Positions 8,553-14,523 of a stretch of DNA of 40,460 nt are shown here, in pieces. Within the stretch, counting starts at the first letter, position 1; every line of letters begins with the position of its first letter. The DNA is from Sandaracinaceae bacterium. GTDB taxonomy: Bacteria; Myxococcota_A; Polyangia; Polyangiales; Sandaracinaceae. Both the position numbers and the translations under genes were made by a program. The stretch lies in the NCBI GenBank assembly GCA_004213565.1, contig SHBB01000007.1:1-40460 (forward strand). Reading direction: 5' to 3'. The notes under the pieces are model-generated. The model worked only from the letters and a program-made list of their open reading frames with translations. It was not told the origin of the DNA and did not search any database.

Positions 8553-9209
8553 ATGTCACGTCGCCTCGCGCTGCTGCTCTGTGCGCTCCCGATCCCGCTG
8601 ATCACCGGCTGTCCCCGTCAGGTCGGGATGCCGGTGGACGGCTCGACGATGTCGACGCCCGACGCCTTCGTGGGTGACGCGGGCGTCGGCCCCGCGCCCG
8701 ACAACGGCTATCGCGGGGCGATCACCTTCGACGACGCGCGGCTCCGCGTGATCGATCCACGCGTGCTGGCCACCGGCTCCTCCCCGTGTCGCGCGCCCGT
8801 GCTCGGCGAGGTCTACGCGGTGACGGACGGCGACACCATCCGCGTGGACGGCGTCTCGGAGGTCTTCAACGCGCCGGTCCGCATGATCGGGATCGACACG
8901 CCCGAGATCTCCCACGACGGCATGCCCGCGGAGTGCTTCGGGAACGAGGCGCGCGACTTCACCGAGCAGCTCGAGGGGCACCTCGTCTATCTGACCTTCG
9001 ACGCCGAGTGCTTCGACCGCTTCGACCGCGTGCTCGCCTACGTGCACATCGGGACCGGCGAGGGCGACATGTGGGAGCGCCAGATGCTGCGCCGGGGCTA
9101 CGCGACCGAGCTGGGCGTGGGCGCCAACCGGACGTGGGAGTCGAGCTTCCGCGCCGACGAGGCCGCGGCGAGGGCGGCCAACGAGGGGCTGTGGAGCGCC
9201 TGCCGCTGA
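8553..9209 (+). CDS. Thermonuclease-family (SNase) lipoprotein
   Basis: A 218-residue lipoprotein (signal peptide, lipobox LITGC with C20) carrying a canonical staphylococcal nuclease domain over about residues 85-218. The catalytic and Ca2+-binding residues are intact: D94 (TDGDTI), R110 (VRMIG), D115 and E118 (IDTPE), and R159 (RFDRVLAYV). It should cleave DNA or RNA in a Ca2+-dependent manner on the outside of the inner membrane or at the cell surface. This is the second SNase-like protein in the same gene run; unlike the first, its active site is complete. The end overlaps the next gene's start by 19 bases, so expression is probably linked. Confidence 0.9.
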   Translation: MSRRLALLLCALPIPLITGCPRQVGMPVDGSTMSTPDAFVGDAGVGPAPDNGYRGAITFDDARLRVIDPRVLATGSSPCRAPVLGEVYAVTDGDTIRVDGVSEVFNAPVRMIGIDTPEISHDGMPAECFGNEARDFTEQLEGHLVYLTFDAECFDRFDRVLAYVHIGTGEGDMWERQMLRRGYATELGVGANRTWESSFRADEAAARAANEGLWSACR

Positions 9210-10153
9210 GGGAGAGCGCCGCGCTCGCCCTCTCTCTGCTCGCCGCGTGCACGCCCGGGAGCTGTGAGGGCTCCGGCGACCGTCTCCCGGCGAGCGAGCG
9301 CCAGCCCGTGACCGACGAGTCGCCCGCGCCGGTGCGCGCCGCGCGCGACGATCTCCCGCTCGCCACGCCGGCGACCGAGGTCACCCTGCGCCGGGGCGCG
9401 ATCCGCGTGCACAACCACGCCCTCGTCGGCACCTGGCCCGCCGAGGCGCTCGAGGCGGCGCGCGGGGCGGGGCCCGAAGGCGCGATCGATTGGCCGCGGC
9501 TCGACACGACGCTCGAGGCGCCGATCGCCGACGGGAGCCGCTTCCCCTCCCTCGAGGCGGTCCTCGTTCGCGCGCGGCGGGCCGAGGCGTCCGCGACGGG
9601 CTCGGGGAGCGGGGCCGGGGTCTACAACCTCCGCGTCGACGCCGACGTGCCCATGGTGGACCTCCAGCGTGTGATGTTCTCGGCGTCGATGGCCGGCTAC
9701 GGCGCGCCGCGGCTGCTCTTCGACGCGGACGGCGAGGAGCGCATGATGCCCTGGCCGCGCGCGCCCAACGACGCGCGTCTGACGGAAGCGCAGATCGCCG
9801 AGCTCCTCGCCGCGGCGGGCCAGCCGGTCGAGCCGGCTCCCTCCGCGCCGACGACGCCCCCCGCGCCCCCGGGCGCGCGCCTCGAGCTCGACGATGAGCG
9901 TGCGCGCGCGTACGTCGGGGACCGCCTGCAGGCGCCCGGGTGTGAGCGCGACGCCACCGAGGGGACGCAGATGACCTTCGACGGCGACGCGCCGGTGGAC
10001 GCCTTGCTGCGCTGCCTCGCGCGCCTCGCGACGCGCGTGGAGGGCCGTCGGCTGGTCCTTCGCGCGGACGGCGAGCTGCCCTTCGGCCGCGTCGCGCCGC
10101 TCCTTCAGCACGCCGCCGCTGACTTCGAGCAGGTCTCGGTGCCGGTCGACTGA
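9191..10153 (+). CDS. Lipoprotein with two ExbD/TolR-like segments
   Basis: A GTG start gives 320 residues beginning MERLPLRESAALALSLLAAC, a signal peptide with a plausible lipobox (LAAC). The GTG at 9191 overlaps the nuclease gene and has GAGGGG just upstream. Two stretches resemble the periplasmic domain of ExbD/TolR: about 80-190 (TLRRGAIRVHN ... YNLRVDADVPMVDLQRVMFSAS ... LLFDADG) and the C-terminal ~90 residues (RLVLRADGELPFGRVAPLLQHAAADF). A Pro-rich linker separates them. Normal ExbD/TolR have one N-terminal membrane helix and one such domain; a lipid-anchored tandem version would be unusual. The family call is by pattern only and needs a profile search. Confidence 0.6.
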   Translation: MERLPLRESAALALSLLAACTPGSCEGSGDRLPASERQPVTDESPAPVRAARDDLPLATPATEVTLRRGAIRVHNHALVGTWPAEALEAARGAGPEGAIDWPRLDTTLEAPIADGSRFPSLEAVLVRARRAEASATGSGSGAGVYNLRVDADVPMVDLQRVMFSASMAGYGAPRLLFDADGEERMMPWPRAPNDARLTEAQIAELLAAAGQPVEPAPSAPTTPPAPPGARLELDDERARAYVGDRLQAPGCERDATEGTQMTFDGDAPVDALLRCLARLATRVEGRRLVLRADGELPFGRVAPLLQHAAADFEQVSVPVD

Positions 10154-10217
10154 CCGATCTCCCGACCCGCGCAGCGCTCGAAATTGGTGGCCACGGAGGG
10201 ATGGCCGAGCATGCGGC

Positions 10218-11408
10218 ATGCCCTCCCTTCACCGCTCGTTCGCGTTTGCCTGCTCGATGATGTCCTGCGTCGCCGGCTGCGGGCCGGCCATGGAGTCGCC
10301 CGACGCGGCGACGCGAGACGCCGCGCCATCAGCGGACGCGCGACCGCCGGACGCTCGTGTCGACGACGGAGGAGCAGCCCCCGACGGCGGCCGTGCGCTC
10401 GACGCGGGTCGTCCCGGCTGCTCGAGCCCGCTGCCGGCCTCCGACGCCCCGGCCGTCCCCGTCGACGGCGCCGAGACCTTCGCGTCCCTCGCGGCCGGGA
10501 TGTCGTCTGGCGAGTGGGTGCAGTACGACACCACCGCTTCGGAGCGCTACTTCCGCAACGGCGACGGCGGGCACGACCTCACGTGGGGCGACACCGCGGT
10601 CTGGGATCCCGCGTCTCAGTGCGTGCTCCACTACGGCGGCGGGCACCTTGTGGTGCCGGCGTTCTCCATCTACTGCGTCCGGACCAACACCTGGATCCGA
10701 GGGACGCTGCCGCACTGGCTCGACTTCGAGGGCAGCGTCTGGGGCTACACCAACCACGGCTACGACCGGAACGCATACGACCCGGAGACGCGCCGCCTGT
10801 TCTTCTATCGAGGGCGGCGGCTCTGGGTCTACGACCTCGGCTGCGACACGTGGTCGGAGCAGGAGCTCATGGCGGGCAACCAGACGGCCCGCGACTTCGC
10901 GTCCTGGGTGCCCGGGCTCGGCGTGGTCCACGGGCGGGGTGAGAACGACTCGATCCTGTTCGCCTACGACCCCGACACTGGCACCCAGACGCGGCTGGCC
11001 GATTCGCTGTTCCACAGCCAGCTCCACACCTTCGGCGAGTACTCTCCCCTGCACGGTCTGTTGTTCTACGGCGGGGGCGACGGGAACCAGAGCGTCTACA
11101 CGATGGACGAGGCCGGGGTGTCGCGCCGCGTCACCGACTCCCCGGAGCCGATCCGGACCGTCAGCAGCGGGGCGAGCGGCGGCTGGGTGACCACCGACCC
11201 GAACACCGGAGACTTCCTCGTGCTCTTCGTCGGCGGCGAGCTGCGGCGGTACGACCCGGTGGGCGACGCGTGGCGGCTCGAGTCCACGAGCCCGTTCGAG
11301 TCCGGGATCAACCGGACGATCAGCGCGACCCTGCCCGAGCACGGGGTGATCCTCTTCGCCACCCGCATCGGAGGCGAGGCGGCCCGCGTCACGCTCTACA
11401 AGCCCTGA
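10218..11408 (+). CDS. Kelch/beta-propeller-like lipoprotein
   Basis: A 396-residue predicted lipoprotein: signal peptide with lipobox VAGC (C21), then an Asp/Ala/Pro-rich low-complexity linker (about 25-65), then a ~320-residue domain. That domain contains repeated blade-like pieces such as DTAVWDPASQCVLHYGGGH, YDPETRRLFFYRGRRLWVYDLGCDTW, YSPLHGLLFYGGGDGNQSVYTMD and EHGVILFATRIGG, a pattern of kelch-type beta-propellers. Such domains usually bind proteins or sugars at the cell surface; no enzymatic residues are evident. Nearby ATGs at 10201 and 10211 are out of frame, and GGAGGG lies about 17 bases upstream, further than ideal. Convergent with YceI. Confidence 0.75.
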   Translation: MPSLHRSFAFACSMMSCVAGCGPAMESPDAATRDAAPSADARPPDARVDDGGAAPDGGRALDAGRPGCSSPLPASDAPAVPVDGAETFASLAAGMSSGEWVQYDTTASERYFRNGDGGHDLTWGDTAVWDPASQCVLHYGGGHLVVPAFSIYCVRTNTWIRGTLPHWLDFEGSVWGYTNHGYDRNAYDPETRRLFFYRGRRLWVYDLGCDTWSEQELMAGNQTARDFASWVPGLGVVHGRGENDSILFAYDPDTGTQTRLADSLFHSQLHTFGEYSPLHGLLFYGGGDGNQSVYTMDEAGVSRRVTDSPEPIRTVSSGASGGWVTTDPNTGDFLVLFVGGELRRYDPVGDAWRLESTSPFESGINRTISATLPEHGVILFATRIGGEAARVTLYKP

Positions 11409-11429
11409 GCTGCGGTCCAGATACGACGA

Positions 11430-11456
11430 CGCCGCCGACCCCGAGGATCGGCGGCG
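11430..11456. terminator. Hairpin between convergent genes
   Basis: CGCCGCCGA (11430-11438) pairs perfectly with TCGGCGGCG (11448-11456) around a 9-base loop. It lies between the stops of the propeller lipoprotein (plus) and YceI (minus), so it may end transcription in both directions. There is no U-tract, so efficiency as an intrinsic terminator is uncertain. Confidence 0.6.
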
Positions 11457-11474
11457 TAGGGGACGGCGCGCTGC

Positions 11475-12107
11475 TCAGCCGTTGCTGGCGACGGCGCGGA
11501 TCGTGACGTTGACGCGGATCTCGTTGGAGACCTTGAGGCGGACCGGGAGCGGCACCGAGACGTCGTAGTCGGTGAGCTGCACGCGGAAGCTGGCCTGCGC
11601 GCGGATGACGTCGCCCGTGATGCGGGCCGCGCGGAGCTCGTCGTTGAGGGGGATGAGCCGGACGCGCGCGTTCGCGACGATGTCGCGGGTGACGCCGTGA
11701 ATGGAGAAGCGGCCGTGGATGCGCACGCGGGTGGTCTCGTTCGGGGTCAGGCGGCTGGCGCCCTCGATCCGCGTGATCTCGAACGTCGCGTTGGGGTGCG
11801 CCTGCGCGTCGAGCCAGCCGTCCCCGCGGAGGTGCTCGTCACGCAGATCGACGCCCGTGCGGATGGAGGCGACGCGGACCTGCACGGTGCCGCTCGCGCT
11901 CGAGAGATCGTTCGGGTTGACGTTGACCGTGCCGGTGACGTGCGAGCTGACGCCGGTGATCGTCTCGAGCGGCGCGTCCGAGATGAACTGGATGCGGCTG
12001 CCGCCGTCGTTGCGGATGGTGAACTCGCGCGACTGCGCCGAGGCGGTGGCGCTGAAGCCGAGCGCGAGCACGGCGGAGAGCATCAGGAAGCGAATCTGCG
12101 TACGCAT
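11475..12107 (-). CDS. YceI-family periplasmic protein
   Basis: A 210-residue protein with a clear Sec signal peptide (MRTQIRFLMLSAVLALGFSATASAQ). The mature part has YceI-family features: SRIQFISDAPLETITGVSSHVTGTVNVNPNDLSSASGTVQV, then DLRDEHLRGDGWLDAQAHPNATFEI, then RIHGRFSIHGVTRDI. YceI proteins are lipocalin-like barrels that bind isoprenoid-type lipids in the periplasm, and some are stress-induced. Size is typical (about 190-210). It lies downstream of the peptide-modification operon on the same strand but has its own candidate ECF-type promoter matching the one in front of the operon, which suggests shared control. Confidence 0.92.
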   Translation of the reverse strand: MRTQIRFLMLSAVLALGFSATASAQSREFTIRNDGGSRIQFISDAPLETITGVSSHVTGTVNVNPNDLSSASGTVQVRVASIRTGVDLRDEHLRGDGWLDAQAHPNATFEITRIEGASRLTPNETTRVRIHGRFSIHGVTRDIVANARVRLIPLNDELRAARITGDVIRAQASFRVQLTDYDVSVPLPVRLKVSNEIRVNVTIRAVASNG

Positions 12108-12234
12108 GGATCGGACTCCTCGGGGGCTGTCGTTGTCGGGGCGTCGAGTCGGGGGACGGCCGCGTCGGTGCGACGGGGCGCGACCGCGCCGGATTCACCC
12201 GAGGAGGATCCCCCCCTCCCGGGCACGTGGAGGA

Positions 12235-12261
12235 TACGATCAGAGGCCCGTGTCGTTACAA
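12235..12261 (-). promoter_or_regulatory. ECF-sigma-type promoter upstream of YceI
   Basis: On the minus strand TTGTAAC (12261-12255), a 16-base spacer and CGTA (12238-12235). The same two blocks with the same spacing stand in front of the precursor gene at 14392-14418. AAC in the -35 and CGT in the -10 are typical of ECF sigma factors. Transcription would begin about 120 bases upstream of the YceI start. No ECF sigma gene is present in the window. Confidence 0.5.
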
Positions 12262-12271
12262 GGGCGTGTCG

Positions 12272-13018
12272 CTACGAGGGCGGTGAGCCCAGGACGACCT
12301 TCTGCTCGACGAGATCCGCGAGCACCGAGGCCATGCCCTCGAGGAACCTCTGCGTGGGCTTGTCGCGCCCGAGCTCGGCGAGCACCGCGCGCACGCCGTC
12401 CGCCTGGCTCCGTGGCCCGGACCAGGCGCGGAAGAGGCGCGCGCCGACGTCGTTGAGCACGTAGGTGAAGATGCGCGTCGCGCCGGGCTTGCGATAGACC
12501 AGGACCAGGTGCGGCTCGTCGAGGGTCTCGGGCGCGAGGTGATCCCGGTCGACCCGGTGCGTGACCTCGAGCGTCTCGAGCACCGGGTTGATCACGGCCG
12601 GCCGCTCGAAGTCGAGCTCGACCGCCTCGACCGCGGGCTCCTCGAGGGCGCCCACCCGCCACTTCGCGTCTTCCCAGCGCACCAGGTCTCGCACGTGCGG
12701 GGGCAGCGTCTCGTCCGTTTCCCAGCCGGGGAGGGCGTGCGTCACGAGCTCGTGCACGACCTCGCGGATGAATCGCGTGCGCGGCGTGTGGGCCTCGAGG
12801 TAGGCGGACACCGCGTCGTCGAAGCGCGCGTCGCCGAGCAGCTCGGCCGTCCTGGGCAGCCCGCTCCGCATCATCGCGAAGAGCCGCGAGCGGACCATGC
12901 CGCGGTAGATCAGCCAGCGCGCCTCGTCGCCGTGGAGCCGCGCGAGGTCGGCCTCCGCGGGCGATCGGTCGAAGCACATGCGCGCGAAGGCGCGCTGGAT
13001 CTCGGCCAGCTCGCTCAC
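12272..13018 (-). CDS. BufC/HvfC-like (DUF2063) peptide-modification partner
   Basis: A 248-residue protein with an N-terminal DUF2063-type helical domain (about 1-100: IQRAFARMCF ... WLIYRGMVRSRLFAMMRSGLPRTAELLGDARFDDAVSAYLEAHTPRTRFI) and a C-terminal region of mixed strand and helix. In bufferin, HvfA and methanobactin-type systems this family (BufC/HvfC/MbnC) partners the DUF692 enzyme and binds the precursor. The GTG start overlaps the stop of the DUF692 gene by 4 bases (GTGA), so the two are translationally coupled. The DUF2063 domain was first annotated as DNA-binding, but this gene order points to the RiPP role. The identity is strong in context, moderate from sequence alone. Confidence 0.8.
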   Translation of the reverse strand: MSELAEIQRAFARMCFDRSPAEADLARLHGDEARWLIYRGMVRSRLFAMMRSGLPRTAELLGDARFDDAVSAYLEAHTPRTRFIREVVHELVTHALPGWETDETLPPHVRDLVRWEDAKWRVGALEEPAVEAVELDFERPAVINPVLETLEVTHRVDRDHLAPETLDEPHLVLVYRKPGATRIFTYVLNDVGARLFRAWSGPRSQADGVRAVLAELGRDKPTQRFLEGMASVLADLVEQKVVLGSPPS

Positions 13019-13884
13019 TCCGCCGCGTCCCTGCTCTTGGGATCGCTGCTCTCGTGAGCGGCGGTCGCGCGCTCGTAGATCTCCGAGAGCTGCCGCACCT
13101 CGGCCAGCAGCTCGTCGAGCGGCGGGATGTTCTGGTCGCGCTCGAGCAGGACGGGCTTGGGCCCCGTGCGCTCGAGGGTGTACTCGAGCAGCTCGAACAC
13201 GCCGTCGCAGACGGGCTCGCCGTGCGTGTCGATGATCAGCGCGTCCTTGCGCGTGAAGTGCCCGGCCACGTGCATCTGGACCACGCGCTCGTAGGGCAGC
13301 GCGTCGATGTAGGGGCGCGGGTCGAAGCCGTGGTTCCGGCTGTTGACGTAGATGTTGTTCACGTCGAGGAGCAGCTTGCAGTCGGCCGCGTCGAGCACCT
13401 CACAGAGGAACTCCGGCTCGGTCCAGCCGCGGCGCGGCGCCGGGTCCGCGTAGTAGCTGATGTTCTCCACCGCGACGGGCCGGCCGATGGCCTGCTGCAC
13501 CTCGTCGACGCGCTCCTTCACCGTCTGCACCGTCTCCTTGGAGAAGGGCAGCGGGAGGAGGTCGTGGAGGAAGCTCCCGTCCACGTCCGCGAAGCAGAGG
13601 TGGTCGCTGTACCAGGGCGCGTCGATGCGATCGAGGAGGCCGGCGAGCTGCCGCTTGTACGGCTCGTCGAAGGGCGTGACCGTGCCGAGGCAGAGGGAGA
13701 GGCCGTGCGGCACCAGCCGCCACGACTCCATCGCGCGCTCCAGGTTCTGGGCGAAGAGCCCCCCGCGCGCGACGTAGTTCTCGGGGTGGATCTCGAGCCA
13801 GCGCACCTCGTCCGGGCGGCGCTCGAGGAGCGCCTCCGCCAGGTCGTGCCGCAGGCCGAGCCCGATGCCTTCGATCGTTTTCAT
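13015..13884 (-). CDS. DUF692 (BufB/HvfB-like) multinuclear iron enzyme
   Basis: A 289-residue TIM-barrel protein of the DUF692 family (MbnB, TglH, HvfB, BufB), iron-dependent oxygenases that modify Cys residues in precursor peptides. The metal-ligand motifs are all present: H33-P-E35-N36 (EIHPENY), H60, D94-H95 (WYSDHLCF), E140-N141 (VENISYY), D174/N176/N177 (LLLDVNNIY), H185, H205 and H209 (MHVAGHF), and D219/H221 (IDTHGEP). I chose the ATG at 13884 (MKTIEGIGLG, GAGG 5 bases upstream). The longer ATG at 13917 directly abuts a GC-rich hairpin that would bury its ribosome site. It lies between the small Cys-repeat gene upstream and the BufC-like gene downstream: a minimal ABC-type operon. Confidence 0.92.
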   Translation of the reverse strand: MKTIEGIGLGLRHDLAEALLERRPDEVRWLEIHPENYVARGGLFAQNLERAMESWRLVPHGLSLCLGTVTPFDEPYKRQLAGLLDRIDAPWYSDHLCFADVDGSFLHDLLPLPFSKETVQTVKERVDEVQQAIGRPVAVENISYYADPAPRRGWTEPEFLCEVLDAADCKLLLDVNNIYVNSRNHGFDPRPYIDALPYERVVQMHVAGHFTRKDALIIDTHGEPVCDGVFELLEYTLERTGPKPVLLERDQNIPPLDELLAEVRQLSEIYERATAAHESSDPKSRDAAE

Positions 13885-13917
13885 CACCGCCTCGAAAAGA
13901 TGGCGCTTTAAGTACAT

Positions 13918-13947
13918 CGCGGGAGCCCCCTTTCGGAAACTCCCGCG
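13918..13947 (-). promoter_or_regulatory. Intercistronic hairpin between precursor and DUF692 genes
   Basis: CGCGGGAG and CTCCCGCG form a perfect 8-bp GC-rich stem with a 14-base loop containing AGGGGG. It sits in the 118-base gap between the precursor stop and the chosen DUF692 start. There is no immediate U-tract, so partial attenuation or mRNA stabilisation is more likely than full termination. This would give more precursor than enzyme, as is common in RiPP operons (inference). Confidence 0.6.
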
Positions 13948-14002
13948 ACGGACCTCACAAGCTGACGCTCAGCGCGGCAGCGTGCGAGAGATGGGGCTCA
14001 GC

Positions 14003-14296
14003 TCACTCGGCCTCGCCGCCACAGCTGCCGGCGCCGCAGGACGCCTCGCCGCCAGCCTCGTCACCCTCGGCGCCCATGTCGCCACCCTCTTCGGTCGCGC
14101 CGGAGCAGGAGGCCTCGCCAGCGCCCGAGCAGGACGCCTCACCGGCACCCGAGCAGGACGCCTCGCCACCACCGGTGGCCTCTTCGCCGCCGGTGTCTCC
14201 ACCCGCCTCGGCGTCACCGCCACCGCAGCCGTAGGCCGCGAGACCGAGAGAAGCAGCCGCGATCGCCACCAGCTGGGTCTTGAGCTTCGTGTTCAT
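14003..14296 (-). CDS. Cys-repeat RiPP precursor, bufferin/HvfA-like
   Basis: A 97-residue peptide starting at the ATG at 14296, with GGGGAG about 9 bases upstream (the open frame to 14344 adds 16 unlikely residues). Residues 1-23 form a signal peptide or membrane segment (LVAIAAASLGLAAYG) followed by C24, a weak lipobox. The rest is almost only Gly, Ala, Glu, Asp, Ser and Cys. Residues 44-66 hold three exact 8-residue repeats G-E-A-S-C-S-G-A (C48, C56, C64), and the end has GGEASCGAGSCGG (C87, C92). Bufferin/HvfA precursors likewise pair a signal peptide with a Cys core and lie next to DUF692 and DUF2063 genes. HvfA has EGKCG repeats; here the motif is EASCS/EASCG. Probable product: a modified, metal-binding exported peptide (inference). 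Confidence 0.8.
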   Translation of the reverse strand: MNTKLKTQLVAIAAASLGLAAYGCGGGDAEAGGDTGGEEATGGGEASCSGAGEASCSGAGEASCSGATEEGGDMGAEGDEAGGEASCGAGSCGGEAE

Positions 14297-14309
14297 TCCA
14301 AATTCTCCC

Positions 14310-14330
14310 CGAACAACAGTTCTCTGTTCG
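14310..14330. promoter_or_regulatory. Palindrome in the precursor leader
   Basis: CGAACA (14310-14315) and TGTTCG (14325-14330) form an inverted repeat just upstream of the precursor's Shine-Dalgarno; an alternative inner pairing ACAG/CTGT is also possible. It could be an operator or a leader hairpin influencing translation. Which one cannot be told from sequence alone. Confidence 0.35.
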
Positions 14331-14391
14331 AATGGGTCGCGCACGAGGACATCTCGTCAGCGGCGACCGACTTTGAGGTCGACGCGCATTC

Positions 14392-14418
14392 TACGCCACA
14401 TCTGCCCGCCAGTTACAA
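14392..14418 (-). promoter_or_regulatory. ECF-sigma-type promoter of the peptide operon
   Basis: On the minus strand TTGTAAC (14418-14412), a 16-base spacer and CGTA (14395-14392), identical in both blocks and spacing to the element upstream of YceI. The predicted transcript has a leader of about 85-90 bases before the precursor ATG. An alternative sigma-70 reading (TTGTAA, 19-base spacer, TAGAAT) is possible but its spacing is poor. ECF control of DUF692/bufferin operons is known from Caulobacter SigF. Confidence 0.55.
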
Positions 14419-14486
14419 GTCAGAAGCGGGAAGAAATTCGACCGCGTCCCGGGGGTTTTCCGCAATTCGCCCCCTCCGCACCCCCG

Positions 14487-14518
14487 AAAAATGGCTAAGC
14501 GGCCGGAATCAGCCGCTT
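14487..14518 (-). terminator. Intrinsic terminator after the 14524 lipoprotein gene
   Basis: On the minus strand AAGCGGC, an 8-base loop and GCCGCTT form a 7-bp stem, followed after 5 bases by TTTTT. It begins a few bases after the stop of the lipoprotein gene, so it separates that transcript from the downstream peptide operon. Confidence 0.75.
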
Positions 14519-14523
14519 CTCGC

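Noticed and set aside
12272-13018. Calling the DUF2063 protein a DNA-binding regulator
   Set aside because: The family was once labelled that way, but overlap with the DUF692 gene and the precursor upstream fit the peptide-modification role better.
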